Source of the DNA: Beverwykella pulmonaria
Taxonomy: Eukaryota; Ascomycota; Dothideomycetes; Pleosporales; Melanommataceae
DNA: 64,000 nucleotides
Reading direction: 5' to 3'
Assembly (NCBI GenBank): GCA_001599595.1
Contig: BCHH01000014.1
Coordinates: 584,355-648,354 of the forward strand
Shown here: piece after piece, positions 25,303 through 37,300 of the stretch
Layout: each line of letters starts with the position of its first letter
Position numbering within the stretch: the first letter of the stretch is position 1
The notes under the pieces: generated by a model
What the model was told of the DNA's origin: nothing
Seen by the model: only the letters and a program-made list of their open reading frames with translations
The model's database searches: none
Position numbers and translations under genes: made by a program

Positions 25303-25785
25303 AATGTGAAGCTGCGGGCTGGGCGGTATTGTGAATTAGGTAGGCAGAGAAGTTGAAGAAATAGTAATAATGCAAGTTGAACCGTTTAGCTCCCCAATTT
25401 GTGAGTCTATTCATATTAAATGATGATAATCAAAGTACATCAAGTGAAACCATTGTGTTTTGGCGCACATGATATAGCAGTCAAGATGCATTCCAGGGTG
25501 AAGTAAAACCGACTCACCTATGTCGAGGACTATATGTTTTGTGATGGTGGCGGTACAAAGGTAACGTTTCTTAGATCTTAGAAACCGCAATGTGTGATCC
25601 CAAATAACCTAAGATGGCATCCGCAGGGCGCGGTTCATGCTGAGCTAAGCTCAGGGCTTGCGCGAAAAGCTCGGGCCACCCGCCTGCGTGCTTGGCCAAA
25701 ACGCGTCTACTCAACACCGCCAGCCTCCAAGCTCTCCGCGCAAGCGCAGTCCCGCACACTCTCCACCCAGCCATGAGCACACCCG
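25303..25785. promoter_or_regulatory. Divergent promoter region 2EXR-like / SLD3
   Basis: 483 bp between two divergent start codons. An ACGCGT hexamer near SLD3 is listed separately. Another ATG at 25773 opens a 20-codon frame that overlaps the SLD3 start in a different phase. Confidence 0.5.
25701..25706. promoter_or_regulatory. MCB-like ACGCGT hexamer upstream of SLD3
   Basis: An exact ACGCGT palindrome lies 80 bp before the SLD3 start codon, a typical spacing for a G1/S MBF site in a fungal promoter. Function is inferred from the motif and the gene's role. Confidence 0.45.
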
Positions 25786-28416
25786 ATGCCCTCTTACGCA
25801 CAGCAGACGAGGACCATGCTCCAATCTCTCTCTAAGAAACCCGCTCTCATCCTGGGATTGCCCGAGAAACGCGACTTCGAATCCAAACCTCGACTCCCCT
25901 CCAAACGCAAGCGAGATAGTGTCTGCGGCCTGGGCACCTTCACAAAGCCCTTCGTGATAAAGCCATGTCCGCATTCTCCATACGATAAGCCAGCTACATT
26001 TAAACCCATTCGAATCATTGGTCGGGCCCAGCTTCCTCTCACCTTCCTCGATACCTCCCCGGACTCCAACTATACACCGAATCGCCTCTTCACCGCCCAC
26101 ATAGAAATACTCGAGAGATACCATGAGTCTCAAGACAAGGAAAACTCGCTGCCGTGGGTGCTTGTTGCTCGCCATGAAGCGAACAAGACCCTGTATGCTA
26201 TCGAGTGCGTTGAGCCGCGGGTGTACAGTCTGTGCAAGCTTGCCCGCTGGCTGAAAGAGAAGGACGTTGCAGACCTTTGGGACCCGTTAAACTTGACGCA
26301 ATATCCTGCGTTCTCGACATTGGAGATGGCTGGTGTAAATGGGGGAGAATGGTGGCAGCAAGCAGCCGTGAAGGTGGAGCGCGAGGAGAAGCCCGCCAAA
26401 CGTGCCAGGATCTCAATGTTACGGCCCAGGCCTGAGCCAGTCGAACCGTCACCAGTGCCGCAAGGCGCATGTTCAGAGAGCATTGTAAACGAAGTTGCGG
26501 ACAATGTCATTCCAAGTGTCCCTGAAGTACACATGGAGACACCTTCACCACAACAGCTCCTCGAGACCCTGGTTCAGCAATATCTGAACGAGGTGTACAT
26601 CTCGAAGACGTCTCTGGCATATTTTGCTAAAGGGCCTATTGCTCGACTACGCACAGCATTCACGTCATCGGAGGAAGGCTCTCCACCGACATACGAGCTC
26701 GTCACATTTTTGAGATCCATGCTTCTCAGCCACAAAGTCGGTGAAAAGAAGTACAGAGAGAAGCTCCCTGACATCATCAAATCCATTCCTCCGGGTGGCT
26801 TTTCAGAAGACGAACAAGCAGAAGTAGTGTCCAAGCCAAAGAAATCGAAGAAGAAGGTCAAGCTCAACCGAGAAGGCGTGTATCCACAGGAGGAGGAGAT
26901 TGTGAAGAGATGGTGGAATGGCGAGATGCTGAGCCTGGAGACATTTGGCGAGGAAACCATCGACCAGCGGATCAAGAGAAGGATTGGAGATCTACGTGTC
27001 CGCGAGACGCTTGCACAAATGATTTTGATGCTAGAGATTATAGCGCTCGAGGCGTTATCGACATACAAGGAGCCGCTAGAGGACAGTCAAATTGGCGAGG
27101 GCGAGACACAACCCCAAGGTGAAAATAGACACAAGCTGAAGAAACAGAAAAAGAAGTTCGATGACATCAAGTTAGTTCTCGATCTGTTGCTGGACAAGTT
27201 GTGTATCTGGCAATCTGTCGATCAAGATGGCATTCTGGACTTTGACACAAAGCCGAAATTCGATAGCGGGACAGCCGGTTCGGGGAAAGCCAGTAACAAT
27301 GATCGGCTCCAGAGCTTCTGCGTGGAAGTCATCATTCCTTTCTACATGAGCAGGCTTCCTGAGCAAGCTATAATGATCAACAAGAAGCTAGGCGGCCCAG
27401 CCCACAATTCTCCTCCGAAGCGAAAGGCCATGAAGCCACCGACAACCTCTTGCAAGTCCGGAGAGCCCAAAGAGCCCGACGCGAAGAAGTCGCGCCGCCC
27501 TCTTGCTCGCGTTGCCACCGACACAACGATTGCTCCACGACGGCCTACACCATCGCTGAATCGATCGACGACGGACTCGGCTCTGCTCCATGGCATCAAA
27601 CGCGAAGGAAGTGAGGTGCCGTTAGGTGCCATACCGTTCCAGCGTAGCCCCTCGAATGCCGCAAGACACTCAATGTCACGGTTCCAGCATCTGAAAGGAC
27701 GCGAGATCGATTTGACTACCCCGTCAGCGGCAGTTTCCGCAAAGCTGAAGCAGAAAAAGAGAGTCGAAGAGGATCTTAAAGAAGCCATTATAGCCCTCAA
27801 GAAGCCTAACCGAGGGCTCGCGGTGGGTACGTATGTGGACGATATTGAGCGAAGGGGAGTGAGCGCAAGCAAACCGAAGAAGGCATCAAGCGCTACACGA
27901 AAACCCACAAAGGATGTCCAGGTCTCCGCAACACCAAGAGCAGTCCGGAGAACCAAAAACTGTTCTGAGCGAACTCCATTCCATAATCCGTTCATTCGAG
28001 ATGAGCCCGAACCACCGTCAAGTAGCCTTTGCATACCGTCTTCAGGAGGGCGTCAAACCGTGCCAGGAACTGTGCGACGTCCTGCCCGTAGTATTGCCGA
28101 AACGCCCTCCAAACTACCGAGCCAGACGGATTTGACTGTGGCAGGGCCAGCTCGCAGAATCATCTTTGCTACGCCAGTGAAATGCAGGCCTGCGGCTCTG
28201 ACTGAAGCTATTTTCTCTACGCCTGTTAAGGGCTCGCCGATCAAGAGCATGGCCTCGTCTCCGCCAGGCCCTACCGTATCTGCCACCCCTTTCAAAGAGG
28301 TCACAGCCGCAGTCAATTTTCCCTTGGCTGCTGTTGCTACCCCTGTCAGAAGGATCGAAGAGCCTTTAGATATTTTCGATCAGCTGGGATGGAACGAAGA
28401 TGATGACCTGTTGTGA
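25786..28416 (+). CDS. SLD3: DNA replication regulator SLD3
   Basis: Single-exon gene of 876 residues. Sld3 loads Cdc45 onto the Mcm2-7 helicase at licensed origins and, when phosphorylated by CDK, binds Dpb11. The N-terminal third contains the fungal Sld3 hallmark SLPWVLVARHEANKTLYAIE (about residues 121-140) followed by VYSLCKLARWLKEKDVADLW. The central Cdc45-binding region (about 250-540) is helical and charged, with Lys-rich inserts. The C-terminal ~330 residues are disordered and basic with many Ser-Pro and Thr-Pro sites (QRSPSNAARHS, RRPTPSLNR, LTTPSAA), as expected for the CDK-controlled Dpb11-binding tail. A second ATG at 25816 could also serve as start. The gene is tandem with the next plus-strand gene and divergent from the 2EXR-like gene. 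Confidence 0.88.
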   Translation: MPSYAQQTRTMLQSLSKKPALILGLPEKRDFESKPRLPSKRKRDSVCGLGTFTKPFVIKPCPHSPYDKPATFKPIRIIGRAQLPLTFLDTSPDSNYTPNRLFTAHIEILERYHESQDKENSLPWVLVARHEANKTLYAIECVEPRVYSLCKLARWLKEKDVADLWDPLNLTQYPAFSTLEMAGVNGGEWWQQAAVKVEREEKPAKRARISMLRPRPEPVEPSPVPQGACSESIVNEVADNVIPSVPEVHMETPSPQQLLETLVQQYLNEVYISKTSLAYFAKGPIARLRTAFTSSEEGSPPTYELVTFLRSMLLSHKVGEKKYREKLPDIIKSIPPGGFSEDEQAEVVSKPKKSKKKVKLNREGVYPQEEEIVKRWWNGEMLSLETFGEETIDQRIKRRIGDLRVRETLAQMILMLEIIALEALSTYKEPLEDSQIGEGETQPQGENRHKLKKQKKKFDDIKLVLDLLLDKLCIWQSVDQDGILDFDTKPKFDSGTAGSGKASNNDRLQSFCVEVIIPFYMSRLPEQAIMINKKLGGPAHNSPPKRKAMKPPTTSCKSGEPKEPDAKKSRRPLARVATDTTIAPRRPTPSLNRSTTDSALLHGIKREGSEVPLGAIPFQRSPSNAARHSMSRFQHLKGREIDLTTPSAAVSAKLKQKKRVEEDLKEAIIALKKPNRGLAVGTYVDDIERRGVSASKPKKASSATRKPTKDVQVSATPRAVRRTKNCSERTPFHNPFIRDEPEPPSSSLCIPSSGGRQTVPGTVRRPARSIAETPSKLPSQTDLTVAGPARRIIFATPVKCRPAALTEAIFSTPVKGSPIKSMASSPPGPTVSATPFKEVTAAVNFPLAAVATPVRRIEEPLDIFDQLGWNEDDDLL

Positions 28417-29660
28417 GCCGGGCAAATGAGGCCGATCGAGCTGTCCATTTTCTTATGTCTTGCATAGTAAGTTTTGTTGCATAGCGTAGAACGGAGTTCG
28501 TGTGGGAATGAAAGCATATAGGTGGCGTTGAAGCATTGAGGTCATGGCTATGACCAGTACGAATGTTGGGTTACTGCATCTTATTACATCTGCTTGGACA
28601 CGCATGTTATAGGGCAAAGCCCCTTTTGGCATTTATGGGGGGGTCGCGTAGAGTCGAATCCATCCCTTTCCCATCCTCTTTTATTATCCTACTTCTCTCA
28701 CCACAGGAGAGAGAGAGTGTGTGTGTGCGTGTGACCCGAGGGAGGTAGCTGGCTGGGTCGTTGCCTCATAGGTCGCCTGAGCCTCACTAGAATAGACGCT
28801 CGCAAAACAGGAATGCATGAAGCCTACTGAAGTTGAGATTGACGCGTCTGAGGTGATGTGAGTGATTACCGTGCATACCTACATCATGCAAGCCGCTATT
28901 TCATGCATCCCTACTATAGTATGACATACTGGATGCCAGATCGCCGCCCCATATGATGTACATGCCATTGCGTCTCCCCATGTTCTGCTCGCCCATAGTA
29001 GAATATATCTATAATTACATCTACCTATAGCATCAATCACTTCTACTATGGTATTCCCCTGAGCGAGCCAGGCCTATCCCTCCACGGCGCGTCAGCGCGC
29101 ACGCTTCACCGCGTCTGTTGATGTCTTGATGTGTGGTAAGGCGCAGAGAAATAGCAGATTGCACGCTGCACGCCGCTATTCAGCTCATTTGACGCGGTTT
29201 CCAATATATTGGCCCAAGCGGTGGTGGCCCAGCGCGAGAGGAAGAGAGCGCGGAGCAGTGGAAAGGCGAGATGGGAGGCTTCTTGGGCCGGGTTCCCCTT
29301 ATGCAGGAACTGGTAGGCGTCGGGATGATTAGGCGTGAGACGCAAAACAGGCCGCCAATCGCAGCGCCAGACGCCCTGCCGCGTGCCGGGGAGATCGTTG
29401 CTCCCCGAGATGGCGGCGCCGGAAGATAGCTGGCCAGTGCAGGGACTTCCAGAGCCCTTCCTCCATCATCTCCTGGAGCCGTCGTGTGCTGTATCTGCTG
29501 TCCATCGCACGCGTCCTCGCCGTGTCGCCCATCTCTCGAGTCTTGTCTCACCTCCCCAGACATCTGGTGCAGCGCAACGGCACGCAAACGACGGCTGCCA
29601 TCTCCCCGGAAACCCAAATATGTCCCGCAGCGACCCAACATAATCAAACCCTGTGGAACC
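28417..29660. other. Intergenic region with short simple repeats
   Basis: 1.24 kb between SLD3 and the next plus-strand gene. It contains an (AG)n/(GT)n microsatellite at about 28708-28732 and AT-rich, partly self-complementary sequence at about 28880-29050. The final ~300 bp are pyrimidine-rich, as in a fungal promoter. No gene is supported. Confidence 0.45.
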
Positions 29661-32204
29661 ATGGCTGCCAGACCTTTATCCGTGTCCGCTGAGCTTCCGT
29701 CCCCGCGCTCCCCGACCCTCTCAGATGCCGGCATGATTCTGCCAGAGGTCGACCCTCTGCGCAGCTACTCTCCCACTCCGCATATTGAGCGTCCACCGTC
29801 GCCGCCAAGTCTGCTGTACTCGCACGCGAATCGCTCCACCCACACCATCAAGCTAGCCTCAGCGCCTCAGAGCTGGCGCGAACCTTCACCACCGGCCGGG
29901 TCTCCACCACTATCTGCGCAATCTTCGTGCTCGACGCTGCGCACCATGGGCGACTCAGGCGTAGCACCCAAAACACCTGGCGCAAACAACGACAATCTTG
30001 CTTCTTCGCCTACCATACAGGATGCACTTTCGAGCCATCCCCCGAACGGTTGGGGCAAGCAACAACAACAACGCAGATTCAGCAACACGTCGAGCTCGGT
30101 ACACAGCGACGATCTTGAGAACATCAAATGGCCAGGGTTTGATGGGCCGGGCGGCTTTGATGATAGTGGAGTGGTTCTGGAAGACGACGAGGAAGAACAC
30201 GACCACTTTCCGGTTGATGTGAGGGAAGACGACGAGATGGACAATGACCGATGGATGGAAGGACAAAGTGACGTCGAAGATGACGAGTATACGTCGTCCG
30301 CCCTCAGCAGACGCGCCGAAATCATCCTGGCCAATGCGAAGAAACGCTTGAATGTATGCATCTCTGGAAAGGAAACATAGATCAACCATGTTAACAAAAA
30401 CTAGGTCATGGAAGGAAACCTTAGAGGAGCTCGCCAATCGCTCGTCATCTCCCCGTCGTTCAACCAGAGAACGGCCCCCGAACTACCGATTCCGCTCTCT
30501 GCACTACGCGACAGAGACAGAAGGCTATACGCCGGGATGGGGCCAATCGCTCCCAGGATTCGACCGTTCTATTCCTCTCCACTCTCAGCCAACAGCAACA
30601 GTCCGGGCCACTCCAGAGTCTTGAGCGAAACCTTCGCTCAGGTGTCCTTCTCGCCCACCCATAGTAGCAGGATGATGCCGAACAAACGAGCGACAAGCGC
30701 TTTGGGTACGGCGAGCGGGCCATGGTCTCCAGAAGGATACGGTCAAGGGCGATTTCCAATCAGAGAGTCGCGAAGTCATGAGGTTATGCGTGAGCCCAAG
30801 AGCAACGGCTGGGATACCCGGGACCCCTCCTTGCATGCCCATTCCAAAGGTTCAAAATCGCCACCCCACTCGCTGGAAACCCTGCCGGAAGACGATGCAC
30901 CGAAACTCCACCGCTCAGCGTCGGCTGCTAGTGATTTACGCGATCAGATGCTGGACTTGAAGGGCCGGATATCAAGTCTCAAGCAGCGGGCAAAAGAAGA
31001 CAACCTTCGGCGACGAAGCTTGCAAACCCTGCGCACTCCGAGTCCATTTACTTCTGCAGAGACATGGTATGCAGAGGCTGAAGCCTACAAAACTGGAGGC
31101 TCGCCAGTAACAGCCGATGGTGGCATCGGTATCAAGACTGAATCTCCAACAAGAAAAGCGCTATACGAAGACGAAACGGTTGACTCATCAACTCCGCGAA
31201 TTGCGTCTGCTATCTTTTCACCACAGAAGATTGGAACATCCCAGGAGGACCCTCATACCGCTGAACCAGGCAAATCTCCCCTGAGTCCAGATTATCCTAC
31301 GAGCCATTACGATGACGCTCACGACACCCAGCCTGTAGAACCCGAAGACGTTGTCAAAGAGCAGATTGAGGAAGACGTGGATGAGAATGACTTTGTATCC
31401 AGCTACGACGAAGACTTGGAGTCAGCAGGAGACAGCGTCTACGAAGATGCCGTGTACGAAATGCCAGTTGCCGAGCGTCATGAAGATCGCGTAGACGCTT
31501 TCGACTACGAGAATTTCTTTTTGCATAGCGCCATGGGCACTTATAGCTCGGGGAGCCGCAGGTCTAGCTCAAGTTCTGCAGACTCTGTGGCAACCACGAG
31601 GCCGATAGTCACCTTAGAGGAAGCTCACGCCGTCAAGAGGGCCTCATTTCACCAACGCAACAACAGCGTGGACTCAGTGTCGACTATGGCAAGTTTTGCG
31701 ACGGCAGCTGAAGAGCAGTCTGATGATGAAGAGGAGAATGAACAGATGGACCAATTCTCCCAACAACTTCTCCCTAGTCCTCCCCAATCGGCGGCACCGC
31801 GTTATGCTGCCCTCAATGGGCATATGTCACCTCGCTCCGATTCAGCCATCAATATGGGCCAGGCCAATGGCTCACCCACCCTCGGGTCTTACGTGTCCTC
31901 GCCCACACAGGCCTCGCGCACATCTTCGCGAGGCTCATCACCCGCAGGAGATCTCGCGTCAGGGCTCCAAACTTCCAAGATCTTCTCGATTCTAACCGCG
32001 TCGCATGCCCACGATGAGCCCCGGCTTGCGCTGAACGAGGAAGAGAAGCAACTCATCTACAGCCTCGCAGCAAGCTTCCAGCAAGTCTGCGCCAACCTCC
32101 AAAGCACATCAGGAGACCAGTACGAGCGCAAGGAGTGGCGACGCCGACTCGACGAGGCCCGCCGACTACTCAACGGGGAGAGCCTAGAGGGCCAGCTTTT
32201 CTAG
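29661..32204 (+). CDS. Disordered fungal protein of unknown function (830 residues)
   Basis: Two exons, 29661-30353 and 30405-32204, join in phase 0 across a 51-nt intron to 830 residues. The start ATG at 29661 lies in a good context (GAACCATGG). The protein is Ser/Pro-rich with three more conserved-looking islands: an acidic stretch (residues ~170-210), a predicted helix spanning the splice junction (RRAEIILANAKKRLNVMEGN, about 213-234), and a C-terminal helical segment (NEEEKQLIYSLAASF... through RRRLDEARRLL). I recall similar uncharacterised proteins across filamentous ascomycetes with the same helix around the intron, but know no function. There are no membrane segments or signal peptide. 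A role as a phosphorylated scaffold would fit the composition, but that is a guess. Confidence 0.85.
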
Positions 32205-34368
32205 CCTGCCGAAAAGCAGTCAATGGACAGGATCTACTCTCCTCCAACGCGGAGCCTGCCTGGCAGATACAGAAGTACTGGAAAAATCCACCTCAATCCT
32301 CTTGGCATCCTGCCAGAATCTCGACAGTGTCTAACCGACAGCGCCGACCGACGAATGCATATACGGCCGCGCCATCTCTTGACCTTTTCATTTGTTCGTT
32401 CGTGTACGTAATGTTTATTCCCTCTGACTTTTGCTGCACTTTAGCGAGCCACCTTGTTACCTATATATATTCTTTTCCTGAACGCAAATTCCGATAGTAG
32501 AAGGCTTAATCTTAGTGCTGTTTATCTTGTATGTTTTTACTTTTTGGCTTCCGCTCGTTCGCAGCGGGAATGGCAGTCTGTGGCTTCGGCGAATTTTCTT
32601 CCTCTTATGTTGATGGGAACTGAAGTCATTAGGAAGGAAGGTTGAATTGCGGCCACGAATGTATTGATACCCGGGGTAGGAGAGACGTGAGTAAGAGGCA
32701 GGACGATTTCAGATAGAGGGCAATAAGATGATCGTAGTGATAGTGCTGTTGTAATTGCCAGAATGTGCGCTGCTATGGGTGGCAAAGTCATGCGGTGTGG
32801 GGACGTTCCGGTGTATGTGGGTACTGTACGTGCAAATGTGAAGACGATAACCAATAACAAGGCAATCCTATTCAACTCGGCACCCCGTCGGGTACTGTTC
32901 TAGAAGACGGTAAACATGGAATTCGATCAAAGTAAACATTGCCCCTCCCGAAAACCCATGGCTCAATTGTTTCCGCACGCCCAAACGCGGATACGTCGTC
33001 AGAACGTCCACCCTAACTAAGGAACCACTGAAACTGGAGGGGAAGTCCTGGTGACAGGCTGTCAAGAGTGTGGGGCTGGCTTCGTCCACCCACGGTAAAC
33101 ACATCATGGGAATATTTCCACAAAGCATTTGCTGGCGTGCGTTGGCTTTGGGATTGATGTCGTCGGGAATTGCTAGTGCACGTGGCTGGGGCTGCCATTG
33201 GCTAGTGGGTGGAGTGTTTACGAGACATGTGTCGTGGCTAGAGAAGGGTGTTCTTCACCGCCAGTCTGAATGAGGGCCTCTGAGAGCGCGGGAATCGAGG
33301 GATGGGCCAATAGGGGCGAGGAAGCGCTCGATGCGGATAGGCACGAGGGGGATTGGTATCGTGGGGATGAAGGGAAGCCAGCACCACGGCTCTTTACGGG
33401 CTTGACTTGACCAGACGTCGCCGTCGCCGTCGCCATGCACAACGCATTCATCCACCACACACAGACACAGGGCTGGCCTTGCGCATGCGGTTGCGGCAGC
33501 TAGGCCAACAAATTTTCCTGCCTGACCGGAAGAAGAAGGGCCTCTTAACGCGTGCATGCTCGAGTTCTTCCCCGTGGTCTCAGTTCAGTGCCGCCTGTTG
33601 TTTGCATCTCGAACACTCGTCGAACATCTCCCGCCCCGTCTCCCGGCTGCATCTCCCTCCCTTCCCAGGCGGCACCTCTCGGTCCTCGTCATCGCCGCGC
33701 GCTCCCCTCAAAGTTCGAGCCGGATGTGAATTTTGCGTGTGGGTGGCCCGCGCGCAGTGCGACGACGAGCCCACTGGACCCTGTTGAAACGCCAATCGTT
33801 ATCGGAGGCCGTCAAATGCCCTTTGCGCGCCTCGAAAAGAGTAACCGTCTAACTGCAACGAGGGCGCAGGCGTCGGCTCCCACACCAACCATCACACAAC
33901 ACCGCGAAAAGCGCCCTGTGACCAGTCGCAGCAGAGACCCCTTCCGCTGCCCGAGTTCCAAGCTTGCTGCCCTCCTGCACCTGCACCTGCACCTCCTACC
34001 TTGACGGAGAACCACCACGCCGCCCCGCTGATCGAAGGGACAAAGTTTGGCGATCGAAGCTTGACCTGTCTGTCGTGCAGTGCAGCCCGATTTCAGCACC
34101 GATATTGTTTTGTTTGGGGAGTATTTTTCCCCTACCACCAGCGCTCCTGCACATCACGCATCGCGACCTGCCGACACACCCATAGGCTCTCCCCCTTGCG
34201 ACCATCTACACCTCCCACCTCACCCTTCTTTGCCGCCGCTCACCACCCACCCAGCTCTCACCACCCTCGATCAATCCTCGCGGATTCTATCTCGACCGCT
34301 AATGTGCCCGCCTCCCCCGCCGTGCTATCTCTACTCGCGCGCCTCACGATACTCGGGCCTCTCGCAGA
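32205..34368. other. Intergenic region and long leader of the giant gene
   Basis: 2.16 kb between two plus-strand genes. The half nearest the giant gene is pyrimidine-rich with CA- and CT-rich runs and a short tandem CACCTG repeat at about 33977-33997, typical of a long 5' leader. A 52-codon upstream frame starting at ATG 34302 overlaps the predicted main start. No independent gene is supported. Confidence 0.45.
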
Positions 34369-37300
34369 ATGTCTCCCTTCGCCAGCTCGTACCGCGCTGC
34401 CGCCGCGCCATATCCGAGACGAAAGACCCGGCCGCCATCGAGGACTGGGTCGGATGAGAGTAGCCGCAGCAGGAGCCGGAAGAGGAGAGGAGGCGATGCA
34501 GATGCGGATCACAAGAGCGAATCGGGAACGGCCAGTTGCACTTCAGGAAGTGCGACGGCGTGGGATTCGGACGACGGAGAACCCATCACTGAATTGATGG
34601 GGGATATATTCCATGCGCTGGATTGGCTGGAACACCGTGACACAAGAACGAGGCAGGAGAATAACAATGCAATCTCGGTATGACAACACAACTCTATTTG
34701 GTCCAGTTTCCCCACCCCATCGGACCTAACCTACCTGTTTGAAATGGAGCAATGATCGCGCATCACGTACAAGTCATATGGGTAGCTCTCATGCTATGTT
34801 TTGATATAGATGGTCTAACAAACAACAGATACACAATCTCGCGACACAGCTGTCCGAGTTCCTCCCATCAACCCCAGTCCCCTCTGCAGAGCTTTGGCAC
34901 GAGCCCTCCAGCTATGGACTACCACCCCCGCCCTACGATGACACATTCGCGGACCTTCCACCTGACTACACCTCCACCGACGCTCTTGCCTCGGCGCAAA
35001 CGCCCGATTACACGCCTTGGCCCTCTCTCAACCCTTCTCTGTGTTCGAACGTCCCCAATTGTTTGCGCCTAAGCTGCGACACGTCTCCTACTTCGTCTTT
35101 CTACTTCGACAACAAATCACTGTATATGGATATTGATTTTGGCTTCTGTGAAGAGGGTGTCAAATCCCACGCGAAGAAGAAGAAAGGTGGCGCTGCGAAG
35201 AAGGTAGAAGAACCGAAGAAAGAGGAAGAGCCGGCTGGCGATTCTGGAGGTGGAGATCAGAATGGCGGAGGCGATGCGCCTGGAGATGGAGACGCTGGAG
35301 GCGCTGGTGGCGCTGGAGGTGGTGATGGCGGAGATGGAGGAGGTGGTGGTGGTGGTGGTGGTGGTGGTGATGATTGGGGCGCTGATGCTTGGGGAGACGC
35401 AGGTAAGAAGAAGAAAGGTAAGAAGAACAAGAAGGCCCAAGAGGAAGAGGAAGCAGAGCGTAAGAAGAAGGAAGAAGAGGAAGAGGCCGAACGCAAGAGG
35501 CTAGAAGAAGAGACGGCGGCGGCGGCGGCGGCGGCGACAACTGCCGCTAACGATCTTAGCTGGGCCGATCCGCCTGCTGACCCCGTGACGGATGACTGGG
35601 GATCATTTGCGCCGGCTGCGGGGAAGAAGAAGAAGGGGGGTAAAAAGGGAAAGGTTCGCATTAATCTCGGTTGCTAGATTACACGTTTCACTCTGCTAAC
35701 ATGACGATAGACCGATCCTGCACCTCCACCTCCACCTCCACCTCCCCAGGAATCTGAACCACACATCGCAGACCCCGCCACAACATTCGACGACATTAAT
35801 CTTGACGACTTGGGCGGCGGCGCACCAAAGCTTGACATGAGTTTTGGTGATTCAGGCGGCAAAAAATCTCCGAGTTTCGGGTTTGGCGGCCTTAGCAGTT
35901 GGACTTCTAACTTAGGATCAGGCTTAGGGGCTAGTTGGGGTGCAAAGACATCCGGCTGGGGCTTCGACGGCGGATCTGGGCTTGGCGGCTCGAAAGATAA
36001 GGAGGAGGCCAAGGACGAAAATCCCTGGGATTCCACCGACAAGAAGGAGAAGAAGGTATCATCCGGATCCGGATTTGACTTCAACTTTGACGCGTTCAAC
36101 GACCCTATCCAAATCTCAGACCCCGCAGCGGCAGAAGAGAAACCAGCAGAGGATGATGGCTGGGGCTTTGGTTTTGGCTCGAAGAGCAAGAGTAAGAAGA
36201 AGAAGGGTACAAGCGCTATTGTTGAAGAGCCGGTCATAGAGTCGAAGCCCGATCCGGTACCAGAGCCTCCGAAAGATGACTGGTCTTCTTACACATTCGG
36301 CGACGCGAAAGACAAGAAAAAGAAAAAGAAGGGTGCAACTCTCATCGAGGAAACTCCCCCACCTCCTCCAGATCCAGAGCCAGTGCCCGAGCCAGAACCT
36401 GTCAAAGAGGATGACTCATTTGGTTGGGGAGCCGTTGCTGCGACTGGAGGAAAGAAGAAGAAGGGCAAGAAAGGCGTAATTGCAGAGATCAAGGAGGAAC
36501 CAAAAGTCGAGGAGCCGCCGCCACCACCACCACCACCACCTGCCGAGCCTGAACCTGAACCTGTACCTGAGCCTTCACCAGCAGACGACTGGGGTTCATT
36601 CGCGGCCCCTGTTACCAAAAAGAAAAAAGGGAAGAAGGGCGCAAAAGAAGAACAAGTGAAAGCTCCAGAGCCCGTCCCCGAGCCGGAACCGGAACCCGTC
36701 GTCGAGCTTGAACCTGAGCCTGAGCCGCCGAAAGAAGACCCAGTTGATGCATTCAGCACAGTTGGGCTCAGCGCCAAGGAGAAAAAGAAGTTGGAAGCAG
36801 AAAAGAAGAAGGCTGCTAAATTAAAGAAGGGTGGTAAAACAATAATGCCCGACCCTGAGCCTGTACCTGAGCCCGAACCCGAAGTCGTGCCTGAACCCGA
36901 ACCCGAACCGGTGAAGGAAGAGAAGAAGGATGACGACCTCTGGGGTGAATCATCTTGGGGAACACCAGCGACGACCACTGTCAAGAAGAAGAAGGGCAAG
37001 AAAGGCACGAAAGAAGAGCCAAAAGTCGAAGAACCTCCTCCTCCTCCTCCTCCTCCACCTGAGCCAGAACCGGAACCTGTTGTTGAAGAGAAACCTGCCG
37101 ATGACGGCTGGGGCGCAGATGATGGGTGGGGCGCAGCTGCAGCTGTAGTTCCGAAGAAAGGGAAGAAGGGGAAGAAGGGGTCAATCGCTTCAGCCACTCT
37201 TGATCCACCAAAGGAAGAACCCCTTATAGAGGTGGCACTACCTGAGCCCGTCGTTGAGCCACTACTTGATGATGGTTGGGGTAGCTTTGCGTCTCCTGCT

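Noticed and set aside
28600..28680. Possible tRNA B-box-like GAGTCGAATCC
   Set aside because: No A box, no acceptor stem and no cloverleaf could be drawn around it.
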